This document shows, one piece after another, positions 46,299 through 58,379 of a DNA stretch of 64,000 nucleotides. Below the pieces are notes generated by a model, which had not been told where the DNA came from, made no database searches, and saw only the letters and a list, made by a program, of their open reading frames with translations. Source of the stretch: Lingula anatina (taxonomy: Eukaryota > Brachiopoda > Lingulata > Lingulida > Lingulidae); NCBI RefSeq assembly GCF_001039355.2, contig NW_019775902.1, positions 389,120-453,119 of the forward strand, read 5' to 3'. A program made the translations under genes and the position numbers. Position 1 is the stretch's first letter, and every line of letters starts with the position of its first letter.

Positions 46299-46369
46299 GC
46301 GCGCACGCACACATGCATGTATGTATGCATGCATGTACGTACGCAGATAAACGTTAGCGCGCACGCGCG

Positions 46370-46402
<33 letters not shown>
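46254..46402. repeat. Compound CA / GC microsatellite region
   Basis: Two CA runs flanking an alternating CG/CA and GCAT-rich stretch. Alternating purine-pyrimidine over about 150 bp can adopt Z-form DNA. Confidence 0.9.
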
Positions 46403-48049
46403 GTTAAGACAGGTGCAGATCGCGAACATCTTTATGAATGATAAAACTGTAACGGCCCGTAGTCGGTCTAAACAGTAACCATATTTCCCTTTTTGTAAAA
46501 CAAGGTTGGTGGCCTACAAAATGTATTTCAAGTTTACTACTACAACTACTACTTCAAGTTTACAACTTCTACCACTACTACCGTGTGCCAAGCGTCCTTA
46601 CCCCCTATTCCCCTTACCTCTTTACTGGATTACAATGACAGATTGTGAAGAGGGATTCTCTGTCTAGACGACAATTGATTTATTTAAGATCAGTGCACTT
46701 ATTACGTAGTCGGTTTTGAAGGTAAAACTGATGCTCTTTTGTAAAGAAAGGGAAGAAGACAGAATTGACACGCTACAATGGCCTTCCTAATCCAACCGGA
46801 AATTTATCTTCGTGACAGTGTGGTGAGCACAAAAAATTGGAAGGAACTGAGTTGAAGGCATTATCTGATGCTTGAATCAGTGTCGGTATTCGTATGTCTA
46901 GCAAAATATATTATCGCAGCTGCTTGTTGGATTAAAACAAAAGGCTCCACACATTGAGGATTCAAATAAGACCTCCATTATAATAGCCGAGGAAACGCAA
47001 GTCTGCCTTTTTGGAAAAAAAAAGGGAAGCAGAATTGACCAACCACGTTGCCTGTTGGCCACTCTGGGACTCCACGCCGTTTTAGCAATAACCGCTTAGT
47101 GTTAAAAAGAGGCCGGATTGCAAATACTTTGCATTAAGAACAGTGAGAGTGTAGGTGGATCGATATATAGGACTTTATATACTCCCCAGCGTTTATTATT
47201 TCCGAAGGTGACGACTACTACTTCCTATATCTGAAATGGTCTCGTTTGATCTAGCCATGTTGTGGTGCTAGAGCTTCGGTCGCTAGAGAAGACACTGACA
47301 AATGCTGGGATGTCAACATTAAAACCATCCAACTACGATTATCCTTTATCTGCGACGTTTTTAACGGTAACATATCACGCGACAACAAAGGAAACCAAAA
47401 GAAATGGTGGAGAAGATCTTCAAACTTTACGCAATATTTATACGCACGCTTAACACAGACGTTTCATTTGTTTGAATTAATTAAGATCCCACTATAAACA
47501 CTTGGCACACGTTTTCCTAACCCAAGAGGGTGTCTGCCACCTTCAGCTGTTAGGCCCAATCTCGAAATAAGTTTGAAAATAAAACATTGGCGTGCATCAC
47601 TTGTATCGGGCAGAAATGAATAAACCTATTTTTCAAATGCATAATTTTAGGTTCACTTATATGTGTTTCTTATATAAAACACATGCAGGCACTCATATGT
47701 AAGACTTAAGTTCCATGTAGCTGAAGTTAAATGGTTTTCATGCATGCCATGAGTTAAGAATTCGCATAAAAATGCTGTGTTTGGAAGATGGTGTCACCAT
47801 TTCAAACGGATACTACGTGTCTTTTGACTTAAGCACAGATTATCAACAAAGATTAGGGACAATGGTCGTACTAATACTAATAGTTTACTAATAGTTTAAT
47901 GAGTTGTCGACATGAGCTTCTGGTTGATTGAGCGTGGAGTGCACCCTTTTCTACACAGGATAATTACATTCTTCTTTCAGACACGAACTTGGAAGTATTA
48001 CATTTGATTTAATAAAAATGCACGTTACAAGGAGGTGAGAGTTACCAAG

Positions 48050-48283
48050 GGTGCTTTCCCAGAGATTTAGATCGATCTAAAGATTAAGTTTTAGATCGAC
48101 CTAACTCCCTGGGGGTTCACGCTAAATTGCAGTCAGCCGAGCGGGCACCATAGTTAATTACCCCCTTACAGCTTTTAGATGGCGGGACAGACGCTTAAGC
48201 CGGCCAAGCTGACAGTAATCTAGCGAGACTCCCCACAGGGCCCACAGGGATAGATCGATCTAAAAATCTATGGAAATGGGGTG
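48050..48283. mobile_element. Foldback MITE, copy 2, with CAAG target duplication
   Basis: Inverted arms of ~85 bp, each with AGATCGATCTA near the outer end and GCTAAATTGCAGTCAGC (left) mirrored as GCTGACAGTAATCTAGC (right). The flanks carry CAAG at 48046-48049 and 48284-48287. A sequence at 39360-39390 matches both flanks joined without the element, with a single CAAG. Confidence 0.7.
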
Positions 48284-49316
48284 CAAGTTCTGAAAATGCG
48301 ACTATTGCTTTTAAAACGGACATAAGATTAATTCATACTTCTTTTAATTTTAGCCACAGGGTTGTAAAATGTTGACACCCTGGGGTGAATCTTTTCCTCT
48401 CTATTTGATCACTATCTAGGGGAGTAGAATAACAACTGCAAATGTTGTTAACTATCACTATCACCTCAAATTTACTTCAGAATGTGGCCAGTTGCAGGAA
48501 AAGTAAACAAAAATAAATATATAAATAACAACGATATTAATAAATTAATTAAAATATTTGCGAAAATACACCGATGAGGGCCCATACTGACAAATAGCCA
48601 TTTACTGAACTGTATTCCCGGTTTGTCGCCCATCTTTGTAAGTTGAAGTCGTTATCAACTGCATTCACATTATCTCAGGCAAGTTGTTTTTCACATTTGT
48701 CCTGCTCAAGTGATGCTAATATTTAGTTCGGACACTGAGTGGACAATTGTAGCAGTTAATAGATGTACAGAGGTCACGTGTTAAGTAAAGGTCGGGAGGT
48801 ACAGGAGAGACAAACGCTTGGGATCATATTAATATATAGGGTCTGCTCAAACACAGAACAGATTAGCCATCAAGAAACCGTAAATAACTCTTTCACGCCA
48901 AGACTCCTGATGTGCCGTCACCAACAAAGTTACCATAATTTACATGAAACATAATGAAGACCATGAACATGATAAAGTAATATTATAACGACCAGTATAC
49001 ATATAAAGACGTTTTAAGCCCGATTTTGGCTACTGGGATAAATTCCGTTTATAACATGCGTTGGAATTGTCACCAGGCCCGTTATGGGCTCAACACCCAA
49101 GATCAAAAGTTAAGCCTACAAGGTCATCATTAGCAAAATTATCATACTTTTAAATTTTGGCTAAGGGGGTATATGTCTTTTATAGTGTGTGACTAAGTGT
49201 CACCCGAAATAAGAAGCAGAGCTTACAAAGTCAGTTTACTTTGAACGGTATATACCTTAGCGATGCAGCTTTGTCGATATGTGAAGGGTCTCAGTTCCCG
49301 CTTGTCAGTTGCAGGT

Positions 49317-49421
49317 CAGGCGCAGATGATCCAGATTATTTGAAGGGGGGAGGGGGGGGATGGTTCCGAAATGACAGACCTCAGATGCGAAGCCGGTCAT
49401 CGCCCCCTTGGCGTGGGGTTC
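49317..49421. repeat. Fragment related to the 7772-8017 element
   Basis: Shares the order G-rich run, CCTCAGATGCGAA, C-rich run and TTGGCGTGG with the interior of the MITE-like element at 7772-8017. Confidence 0.5.
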
Positions 49422-49471
49422 TGGTCACAAATATAAGATAGAAATAGTTATCTGTTTTAAACCAGTGTTTT

Positions 49472-49671
49472 CAGTAACCACGACGTCTAGCCGTGCACAT
49501 CTACGTAAAACAATCACCTCTTCATTCAACTTGCGCAATTCTTCACGTAAGCTTGACATCTCCGACAACCATCTATGAGAGCATTGTTTTAAGGGGAGCA
49601 TAAAAACCCATGCGCCGCTCCAGGCAGGCATCTTTCCAGCCGATAGCGCAGACAGATCACCCACAGACCAG
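49472..49671 (+). promoter_or_regulatory. CLG2 proximal promoter and leader exon
   Basis: About 200 bp shared with CLG3 (54778-54977) and CLG4 (62434-62635). Elements in order: CAGTAACCACGACGT..AGCCGTGC, a variable stretch, CATCTATGAGAGCATTGTTT, a TATA-like CATAAAAACC at 49599-49608, CATGCGCCGCTCCA, then a leader exon ending at 49671 (GACCAG|gtgagc). No ATG starts the protein in the leader; the start codon is in the next exon. Confidence 0.8.
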
Positions 49672-50103
49672 GTGAGCATTGAATGTTCTTGCAGGGCCAA
49701 AGTATTTCTGTCTGTTTCGAAAGCGGAATACATTTTTGGATCCACTTGGGAGTATTCGTTAAGGGTAAAGTATAGCAGGGTTAAGCTATAAGAGAAGAGG
49801 CCCTAAATGTTTTCGAAAAAAAGTTCGATTGCATTAGAATACCTCTGTGAATTTTGAAGTCCGTTTCTATGTACAAATAAAACTGATGTAAAGTGGTAAA
49901 CCAACGCCAAAAGAAGGGTATCCACAGAGATAACGAGGCAGAACAATATGGTTGTAAACTGCTGTCCGAACATGATGCCATCTTGAAGTAGAGGAATGAA
50001 AATTTCCTGGAAGGAATAAAATTTCAATGAGGAATGTTAAGTGTCTCTAAGTCGAAATCTCGGCGAAGCATTTATTTTTTATCTTTGATCTTCTAGGTCC
50101 GAC

Positions 50104-53064
50104 ATGATTCGCCTTATTCTCCTCGCCTTGGTGGGCTGTGCCCTCGCCGATGAATACTATGGTAAGTAGATTTCGCTCATATGTTGTTGTAATAAATGTA
50201 TTTTAATTTTGTGTACGGATCAAGGAGATTGCTCTAGACCTCAGTGCAAAGTCAAGTTTGAGAAGGCCAGGATGGCACACGCTATTTTACATTTTGCCAT
50301 TATGATAGGCTTTTGCAGGATTCGCATATGAGTTTTAAGGTGTAACGGTATCATTAAAAATAAACAATCAAAATATCAAGTTGATAAGAATTTTCATTTC
50401 TAAAATGATTCCATATATCCAATTAATCCTATTCGTTGAAATATATACAGTTGGAAAATCGATGCCTATAGAACATTTTTAAAAATTCGTTAACAGCGCC
50501 GCCACCTCCTGCCCCATTGAAGGATTTCTGCAGGAAGTGTATTGAGGAGAGAAATGGCGTAGGCTACTACGAGAACCCGGACGACTGCGCAAGTTACCTT
50601 CAGTGCGACTTGGATGATGACCTTAACACCAAGGTTCACGTGAGGGAATGCGCCGAGGGTTCTCTCTTCGATCGTGACATCGTTACCTGTGTCCCATGTG
50701 AGGTCGCCACCTGCCCAGGCAGCAGGGTACCCAACCCACAGTGCCCACCAAGAAGTGAGTCGATGATTATCATCTTTTTCCGAGAACAATGTGTGCTTAT
50801 TTCTATATCTATTAATTTCAGAAAGGGAAAAGTTTGCATTGTGAAAGGAAAGGATAAAAACGTACGTTCTAAACTAAATATGTACATGCCCTTTTGGATT
50901 TTTATGTTTAAAGTAACCATAATCACGGAAAACAATTTTACTTTATTTTCGCAGCCCCTCCACCAACCACCACCCACGCCTACACCACCCTTCCCCAGTT
51001 TGACGGCAAATGTGACGGTCCTGACGGATGGACCTACTTGGCCGTCTGGGGTGAAGCCAACATCTTCTACAGATCCCAGACCCTTGGTGATGATACCAGA
51101 ATCGAGCGTGTCAGCTGCGGACCCTGGGAGTTCAGTGTCCAAAAATGCATGTGCGTGGTTCCAGGTACGTTGACAAAGCGTTTTCAACACAGAATTTCAT
51201 TAATCTGTGAAAAGGCAGGAAAAAAAGAACTTATCAATGTCATAAAATGACCATTATACATTCGTATTGGTATGAACACATTATACGATGTGCATCTCAT
51301 TCAACATAATTGCCATAACAAGTGTCGATGTTTTTTTTTTAATGTCTACTTTGAAAATAGCTTAAATGGCTAAAACATTCCTTGCAGATCTCCAGGCAAT
51401 TGCCCTGTGGGCTTTCGATGAGAACACTGACACCTCCGTCGATAACTTCTGGACAGACTGCAGTGGCGTAGAACTTTCCGACGGTAAAGTCGGCAACGCT
51501 GCTAGCTTCAACGGCTCCGTCCACTGCGAGGTCCCACGTTTCAACAACTACCCATGGGGCGCCGGCCTCACCATATCTTTATGGGTCAGGGACGATGGTG
51601 GCAAAGGACGGTCAGGTGTTATTAGCAACGGCAACTGCGCTATCGAGCCAACCATCTCCATCTGGTCTGAAGGCGGTCGTCTTGGAGGACGTGTCCTGGT
51701 TGACAACAACGGCACCCTCCTCACCATCGATCTCGGCTCAAGCGTGAGTATTATATTTGTCCAAAGTGGTTCGACATAAGTTCTGATTTTTGCACTTGAA
51801 TATTTTACAACGTGCTTAAAATGTGAATACACTTTGTTATGAAAATAAAACGTCTCACCACATTCGTAACCGTTAGATATTTGAAAAATAATTAAAATAA
51901 ATATTGATGCTCTATATGCAGGGTGGCAGTGGATGGAACCACGTCGCTTTGGTCTACGATGGTCTAAGACTGAGGTTGCTCGTCAACGAACAAGTTGTCG
52001 TTGATGAGATCGCTGTTGGTAAGTGCTCCTCTATTACCAATTTTAACACGCATGCGCAATTTAATGAAAAACCTACGAAAACTAAAATAAAGGTACTTCT
52101 TTAAAAATTTTAATTTAGGAATTTCTTTGAAGGCTATTTTAAACTGTTTTTTTTTGTAGTTTATTATAGTACTACTAATTGTATTTGCAAAATATTTGTT
52201 AACTTGTGTTAGTGCGGCACATTTTGATTTTAGATAGGGAAACAAAGGTATCAGGACAATCGAAATTTCATGATAAAGTTACACAAGTATTATAATATAT
52301 AAGGTGTTCAATAATTAAACCATATCTACATCCATCTTGTTTTTATTCCCCCTCAGGCGCTATCCCAGCTACCCTTGCTCCATTGTACATGGGCAGAGAC
52401 TTGAACTGCGAGGCCGTCGATGCTCGTTACAGCAACACTAACCTTGTTGGATCCATTGATGAGGTAGTTATTTATCTATTATTTATGTTATTCCCACCGC
52501 AAATTTGACTTCTCGTTATAAATCAGACTAATATTCTAGAAATTTTGGGGAATAATCCTTTTTGTATTAATGTTACATTAAAAGGTGAAGACACGTTGAC
52601 AGAAAAATGAGTGTACAGAAAGGGGAAACGGATCCGTGGCTTAGATTATAAAAGAAAATAACTCAAATATATATATTAATCATCATCTGGTCCGTCGCGT
52701 ATTATGCCGACTGTGCACCCAAGTATATTTATTAACAGCATGTCTCTAGCCATCCCAGTTCTTCACCTTCTTGCATACCCAGTCCCACTTTCTCCACTCC
52801 ATTCTTTCAAATTTCCAATCCAGTATGTTCGAGGTCTACCTCTTCCTCGCTGTCCTTGCATTCCATCTTCCATCCATATATATTTAGTTATTTAATGATA
52901 TATTAATTTGTAAAATCAGTATCATTGACAAACAGGCAAGAAGTGTTCAATAACTTTGGGTTTTTCTTGCTTTTCAGGTCCAGATCTACGACTGGGCTCT
53001 TAGCGACTCCCAAGTGTGGAAAGTCTACGCTGGTGAGAGAAACATTCAGATGGCCAGATCTTAA
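50104..53064 (+). CDS. CLG2: secreted chitin-binding + LamG protein, 390 residues
   Basis: Coding exons 50104-50161, 50497-50754, 50955-51164, 51388-51743, 51922-52018, 52357-52463, 52978-53064; same seven-exon layout and phases as CLG1. Signal peptide MIRLILLALVGCALA; a proline-rich PPPPAP lead-in to the chitin-binding domain that the paralogues lack; second Cys module (SCGPWEF, CMCV); LamG domain with FNGSVHCEVPRFNNYPWG. Compared with CLG1 the loop after ISLWV is two residues shorter (RDDGGKGRSGV). It ends AGERNIQMARS. AATAAA at 53405-53410. Introns differ from the paralogues while exons, especially 4 and 7, are nearly the same. Confidence 0.92.
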
Positions 53065-54220
53065 ATCAAGGTCATTTGATTATCATTGATGATCACCACG
53101 GTTAACGACAAAAAGGTGAAGCTTATTGACGTGGAAATCTAATGAAACGGATTTTGGTCACGATTTCGATAAGTTCCCCCTAATGCATGTAATAGGAATC
53201 GAACAATGCCACAGTTAGTTGAACGTCATGGTGACAAGATGTTCATGTAACTGTTTATTCAGTGCAGTATTTTTATACCTAGGCTAGTAATCTGTGTTCA
53301 TTGTTGTATTTTATTACACACGTTATCAGTGTAGTTAAAACTACCTAGAACTTCTCCCATTTATGAAATATTCATATTTATTATACTACTGAATCCCGTA
53401 TTAGAATAAAGACTGCTTCTAGCAAATCTATTAAACCTCTTTGTTTGTTCGTTTTTCAAAATTACTGGGAATCTCACGCAAGGATGATATGAATATGAAT
53501 GTATTTGAATTTTGTGCGTAATATTATATACATCTGTCGGTTATCACTCACGTTATTGTCACTTACAGAATTTACACTGAAACCAGGTTTCAGGCTCATC
53601 CCCTCAACTTACCCTGAAATATTTAGAATATTTTAAGTACTGGAAGTGGTGATGTTAAAATTGTGAGCGCATGGGGTATAAGTGATCCCGCCTTGGTTCC
53701 TTTTCATATCGTGGGGTGTACCTAGAACCCTATCTGCGTCGCCATCTTTTGAAACATTCAACATTTGAAACAGCAAGGCATAATCTTGAAAGGGTCTGTA
53801 GCACAGATATCAAATCTATGCGTAAGTGCAGAGAGCGCGTTCTTAAGAATGAAAATATGAGGAAATTGACAAAGCCTTTCAGTATTGGTTGTTCCAGATT
53901 AAAAAAATCTTTAAATATAAATGTAATAAGCATACTATAAAGAAAAACTATGCTGTCTGACCTTCAAATAACCTTAAAATGGATATTTTGTTGAAATTAT
54001 TTCAAGCCTCCAAAAATCGTCTGCCTGACCAACATGTAGATTTGCAACAAGCCTCAAAGATTCGAAGCCTGTGCTAGCTTCTGCTAAAACACAGATCATA
54101 TAATCGATAATCATTTTAAATAGTAATAATAATAAAAAATGATCCCCGGTGCTAAGACAAAAAGCCTGTTTTACAAGCACACACGACTCACAGCCAAAAG
54201 GTGAGCTTACAAAAAAACAG
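53065..54220. other. CLG2 3'UTR and spacer
   Basis: The 3'UTR is homologous to that of CLG3 (ATCATTGATGATCAC, TTTATTCAGTGCAG, AATAAAGACT). After the polyA site some similarity to the region downstream of CLG3 continues to about 53660. Nothing recognised in 53700-54200. Confidence 0.6.
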
Positions 54221-54441
54221 GAAATGTATTGAGGAAAGAAATGGCGTAGATTATTGCGAGAACACGGACGACTGGGCAAGTTACCTCCAGTGCGACTTGT
54301 TTGATGACCTTAACACCAGGGTTCACGTGAGGTAGTGTGCCGAAGGTACCCTCTTCGATGGTGACATCGTTACCTGTGTCCCCTGTGAGGTCGCTCCCTG
54401 CCCGGGCAGCAAGGTACCACACCTACGGTGCCCATAAAGGA
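54221..54441 (+). pseudogene. Relic of a CLG chitin-binding exon
   Basis: Clear match to CLG exon 3 (chitin-binding domain) but broken: in-frame TAG at 54333-54335 where the paralogues have Glu before a Cys, TAA at 54435-54437 in the C-terminal CPPR motif, the conserved DDC cysteine changed to Trp (TGG 54273-54275), and an aromatic Tyr changed to Cys. The first codons of the exon are missing. No other CLG exon lies between it and the CLG3 promoter, so it is a lone exon left by an incomplete copy. Confidence 0.88.
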
Positions 54442-54777
54442 GTGAGTTAGTTAATGAATATCATCTTATTCCGAGAACCATGTGTGCTGATTTGTGTTTT
54501 TATTCAAAATTTAATGAAATGGAAAGTGATATAAAACGTAAGATTATTCATCTTTCCAGGCTGATAGAATATAGGAGTATAACAACAACGACCTTTGTTA
54601 CACATCATCTTACATTTGCTTGGGGAGGTCACTGATTAAAAAACAAGTCTGTGGGTGGTATTGCCTTACATTTCAGAAGGAAATGAATATTTATTTTTTT
54701 ATTGGGAAAAAATTGGAAGAAAACGACCAAAACTTACATTATGCAAATATAAATGATTTTCTGATATAAAGCAGCCT

Positions 54778-54977
54778 TTTCAGTAACCACAACGTCCAGC
54801 CGTGCCCATACAGTAAACAATCATCTCTTCATAAGGTAGTGCAATACTTCACGTAATTTTGACATCTGTGACGGCCATCTATGAGAGCATTGTTTTAAGG
54901 GGAGCATAAAAACCCATGCGCCGCTCCAAACGGATATCTTTTCAGCCGATAACGCAGACAGATCATCCACAGACCAG
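54778..54977 (+). promoter_or_regulatory. CLG3 proximal promoter and leader exon
   Basis: Same shared ~200 bp module as CLG2 and CLG4. TATA-like CATAAAAACC at 54905-54914, leader exon ending at 54977. It lies only ~340 bp after the relic exon. Confidence 0.8.
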
Positions 54978-55376
54978 GTGAGCATTACAAATTCTCGTTG
55001 CAAAAAAAGTCACTTTACCCTTTGTTAAGGGTAAATTAAAGTATATAGAATTTAGCATAAAAGAAAGGGTCTTAAATGTTTTCAAAAAAAAAAAAAAAAA
55101 AAAAAAATGTTCAATTGCACTAAAATATCTCTTAGAATTTAAAGTCCGTTTCTGTGTACAAATAAAGATGATGTAAAGTGCTATACCAACGCCAAGAGAA
55201 AGGACCCCCCTCCCCAGAGATAACGAACCAGAACAGTACGGTTATTGATTGCTGTCTGAACACGATGCCATATTGATTTGGAAGAAGGGATGTTTCTCTT
55301 GTCGAATCAAATTTCGATGAGAAATGTTTAAGGTCGGCGAACCATTATTTTTTATCTTTGAACTTTAAGGTCCGAC

Positions 55377-58188
55377 ATGCTTCGCCTTATTCTTCTCGCC
55401 TTGGTGGGCACTGCCCTCGTCTCAGCCTACAAAGGTAAGTTGATTTCACTCATTTTTTCAAGGTTGGATTGTACTTAATGACAAAATTCATTTGGTCTTG
55501 TAATAAAGATATTTTACCATTACCCTGGCTGGTTGCAGGTATCTAGGAATTTCATTCAAAACTCTCCTTGGAGCCGAGAAGGCAAATTTTGAAACAATGC
55601 TCATTTTTGGTGTAATAATAAGGGGGCCTACTCCAAACTTCAGTGCAAGCTTAATTTTCCCTATTTGGGAAGCCAGGATGACCCGTGCTTTTTCTGCATT
55701 TTGCCATTATGATAGAGTTTTGCAGGATTTGTTTAAGAAGTTTCAGGTGAAGACGTATATTATGAATCACTTATCAAAAGAAAAAAGTTGCTAAGCGTTT
55801 TCATTACTTATTCATATAAAAAGTTAAATTTAACTGATATATACAGTTGGAAACTTGGTGATTAAGGGAATTTTCGATATATTCGTTAAACAGTACCACC
55901 TGAATTGAAGGCCTTCTGCAAGAAGTGTATTGAGGAGAGAAATGGCGTAGGCTACTACGAAAACCCGGACGACTGCGCAAGTTACCTCCAGTGCGACTTG
56001 GATGATGACCTAATTACAAGGGCTCATGTTAGGGAATGCGCTGAAGGTACCCTCTTCGATCGTGACATCGTTACCTGCGTTCCATGTGAGGTCGCCACCT
56101 GCCCAGGCAGCAAGGTGCCACACCCACAGTGCCCACCAAGAAGTGAGTCAATTAATATCATCACATTCCGAGAACAACGTGTGTGAATTTATTTCTAATA
56201 AATTCACAAAGGAAAAGAATATTTTTGTATCGTGTCAGAAGGGGATGAAAACGATATTAGCCAAAATGTGCACACGTGCTTTGGCAATTTCATTTTTTAT
56301 AGTTTTGATTTTTCCAGAAATCGGATTGATTTTACCTTTTTGTCTTTTTCCTCAGCCGCCCCACCAACCACCACCCTCGCCTACACCACCCTTCCCCAGT
56401 TTGACGGCAAATGTGACGGCCTTGACGGATGGACCTACTTGGCCGTGTGGGGTGATGTCAACACCTTCTACAGATCCCAAACCCTTGGTGACGATACCAG
56501 AATCGAGCGTGTCAGCTGCGGACACTGGGAGTTCAGCGTCCAAAAATGCATGTGTATGGTTCCAGGTATGTTGACAAAGAGTTTTCAACACAGAATAGAG
56601 CTCTGTGATTTAGAAAAAGAAGATTAAATCATCAAAGCACCATTATTTCGTATATACATTCGTAATAGTATGGAATGATTCAAACAATAAAATCATAGTT
56701 TTATTAAAATATCTGATTTGAAAATCACTCAAATTACTTTTACATTTCTTACAGATCTTCAGGCTATCGCCCTGTGGCCTTTCGATGAGAACACCGACAC
56801 CATCGTCGATAACTTTTGGACAGACTGCGCTGGTGTAGAGCTTTCTGACGGTAAAGTCGGCTACGCTGCTAGCTTCAATGGCTCCGTCCACTGCGAGGTC
56901 CCACGTTTCAACAACTACCCATGGGGCTCTGGCCTCACCATCTCTTTATGGGTCAGGGACGATGGCGGTAATAAAGCACGTGAAGGTGTTCTTAGCAACG
57001 GCAACTGCCATATCGAGTCAACCATCTCCATTTGGTCTGAGGGCGGTCGTCTTGGAGGCCGAGTCCTGGTTGACAACAACGGTACTCTCCTCACCGTCGA
57101 CCTTGGCTCAAGTGTAAGTGTTGAAAATATTTTAAAACGTGCTTAAAAACATAAATGTGAATACTTTTTGTCATAAAATGGGATACGTTTCACCGATACA
57201 GAGTTGAATAGTAATTAAATATGAATTTTCTACGTGCAGGGTGGCAGCGGATGGAACCACGTGGCTTTGGTCTACGATGGTCTCAGACTGAGGCTGTTGG
57301 TCAACGAACAAGTTGTCGTGGATGAGATCGCTGTTGGTATGTACTTCTATTACCAATTTTTATACGCATGCGCACTGTGGTATCCAATTTTTCGGCACTG
57401 AAAAACATGATAACTTTCACCTCCTAGCTATATACTGTTGATATCTAAGCTCTAAAACGTAGATAAATATTTAAACAGTTTGCACACCTACCTTTTAAAT
57501 TTGGGATGTATTTAAAGGGGATTTTAACCGTAACTGTTTTGCTTCGTTATTATTCAACCACTTCTATTGGATAACACCCATCCATGTAAGCGTAAGTGCG
57601 GCACATTTGTTTTTGGTGGGGAAACGAAATTAAATTTCATTATGAAGTTTGTGGAAATATCCCGTTCAATTACAATGATTTTACATCCACCTTTTTATTA
57701 TTTTCCCCTCAGGTGCTATCCCAGCTACCCTTGCTCCACTGTACTTGGGCAGAGACTTGAACTGCGAGGCCGTTGATGCTCGTTACAGCAACACCAACCT
57801 TGTCGGAGCCATTGATGAGGTAGTTATTTATTTACCAATTTTGAAATTCCAATCTGGAATTTGTTTCTGTGTTATTCATTAGATTCGTAGTCCAAAAACT
57901 TTTGAGAATAACTCCTTTTAATTAAATATAACATTATAAGATTAAGACGTACTGGAAAGATGTATTTGTTTAAAAAGTCACTGAAAGATATATGTTTTAG
58001 TCAATTTATGTGGCATAAATTCGTAAAATCACTATCACTGAGAAACAGGTTTTAACCTTTAAAAAGGTACTCGGGATCATTGGTCTTTTCTTGCGTTTCA
58101 GGTCCAGATCTACGACTGGGCTCTTAGTGACGCCCAGGTGTGGAAAGTCTTCGCTGGTGAGAGAAACATTCAGATGGCCAGATCTTAA
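55377..58188 (+). CDS. CLG3: secreted chitin-binding + LamG protein, 388 residues
   Basis: Coding exons 55377-55434, 55894-56142, 56356-56565, 56755-57113, 57240-57336, 57713-57819, 58102-58188. Signal peptide MLRLILLALVGTALVSA; chitin-binding domain starting PPELKAFCKKC; second Cys module (SCGHWEF, CMCM); LamG domain with the loop RDDGGNKAREGV, one residue longer than CLG2 and one shorter than CLG1. It ends AGERNIQMARS like CLG2. CLG2 and CLG3 are the closest pair, sharing 3'UTR as well. AATAAA at 59057-59062, after an inserted element in the 3'UTR. Confidence 0.92.
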
Positions 58189-58379
58189 ATCAACGTCATT
58201 TGAGTATCATTGATGATCACAATGTTTAACGACAAAGGGGTCAAATTATTGACGCGAAAATCTAAGGAAACGGGTTTTGTTCTTGATTTTGATGATTCCC
58301 CCCCAACGCAAGTTATGGACATCGAAACAATGCCACAGTTAATTAAATGCCAAGGTGACTCGATGTTCTACTAACTGTT

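Larger units (their letters stand above)
44690..49471. other. Spacer between CLG1 and CLG2
   Basis: No gene recognised. It holds two foldback MITEs of one family (45199-45439, 48050-48283), CA and GC/CA microsatellites (46254-46295, 46360-46402) and a segment (about 47900-48000) resembling one upstream of CLG4. It is about 5 kb, longer than the spacers between CLG2, CLG3 and CLG4 if the relic is excluded. Confidence 0.55.

Noticed and set aside
46188..46429. Cys/Val-rich ORFs on the minus strand
   Set aside because: Direct translation of CA and GC microsatellites.
50636..51190. 184-codon minus-strand ORF over CLG2
   Set aside because: Antisense shadow of CLG2 exons 3 and 4, caused by their GC-rich codon use; it crosses an intron of the real gene.
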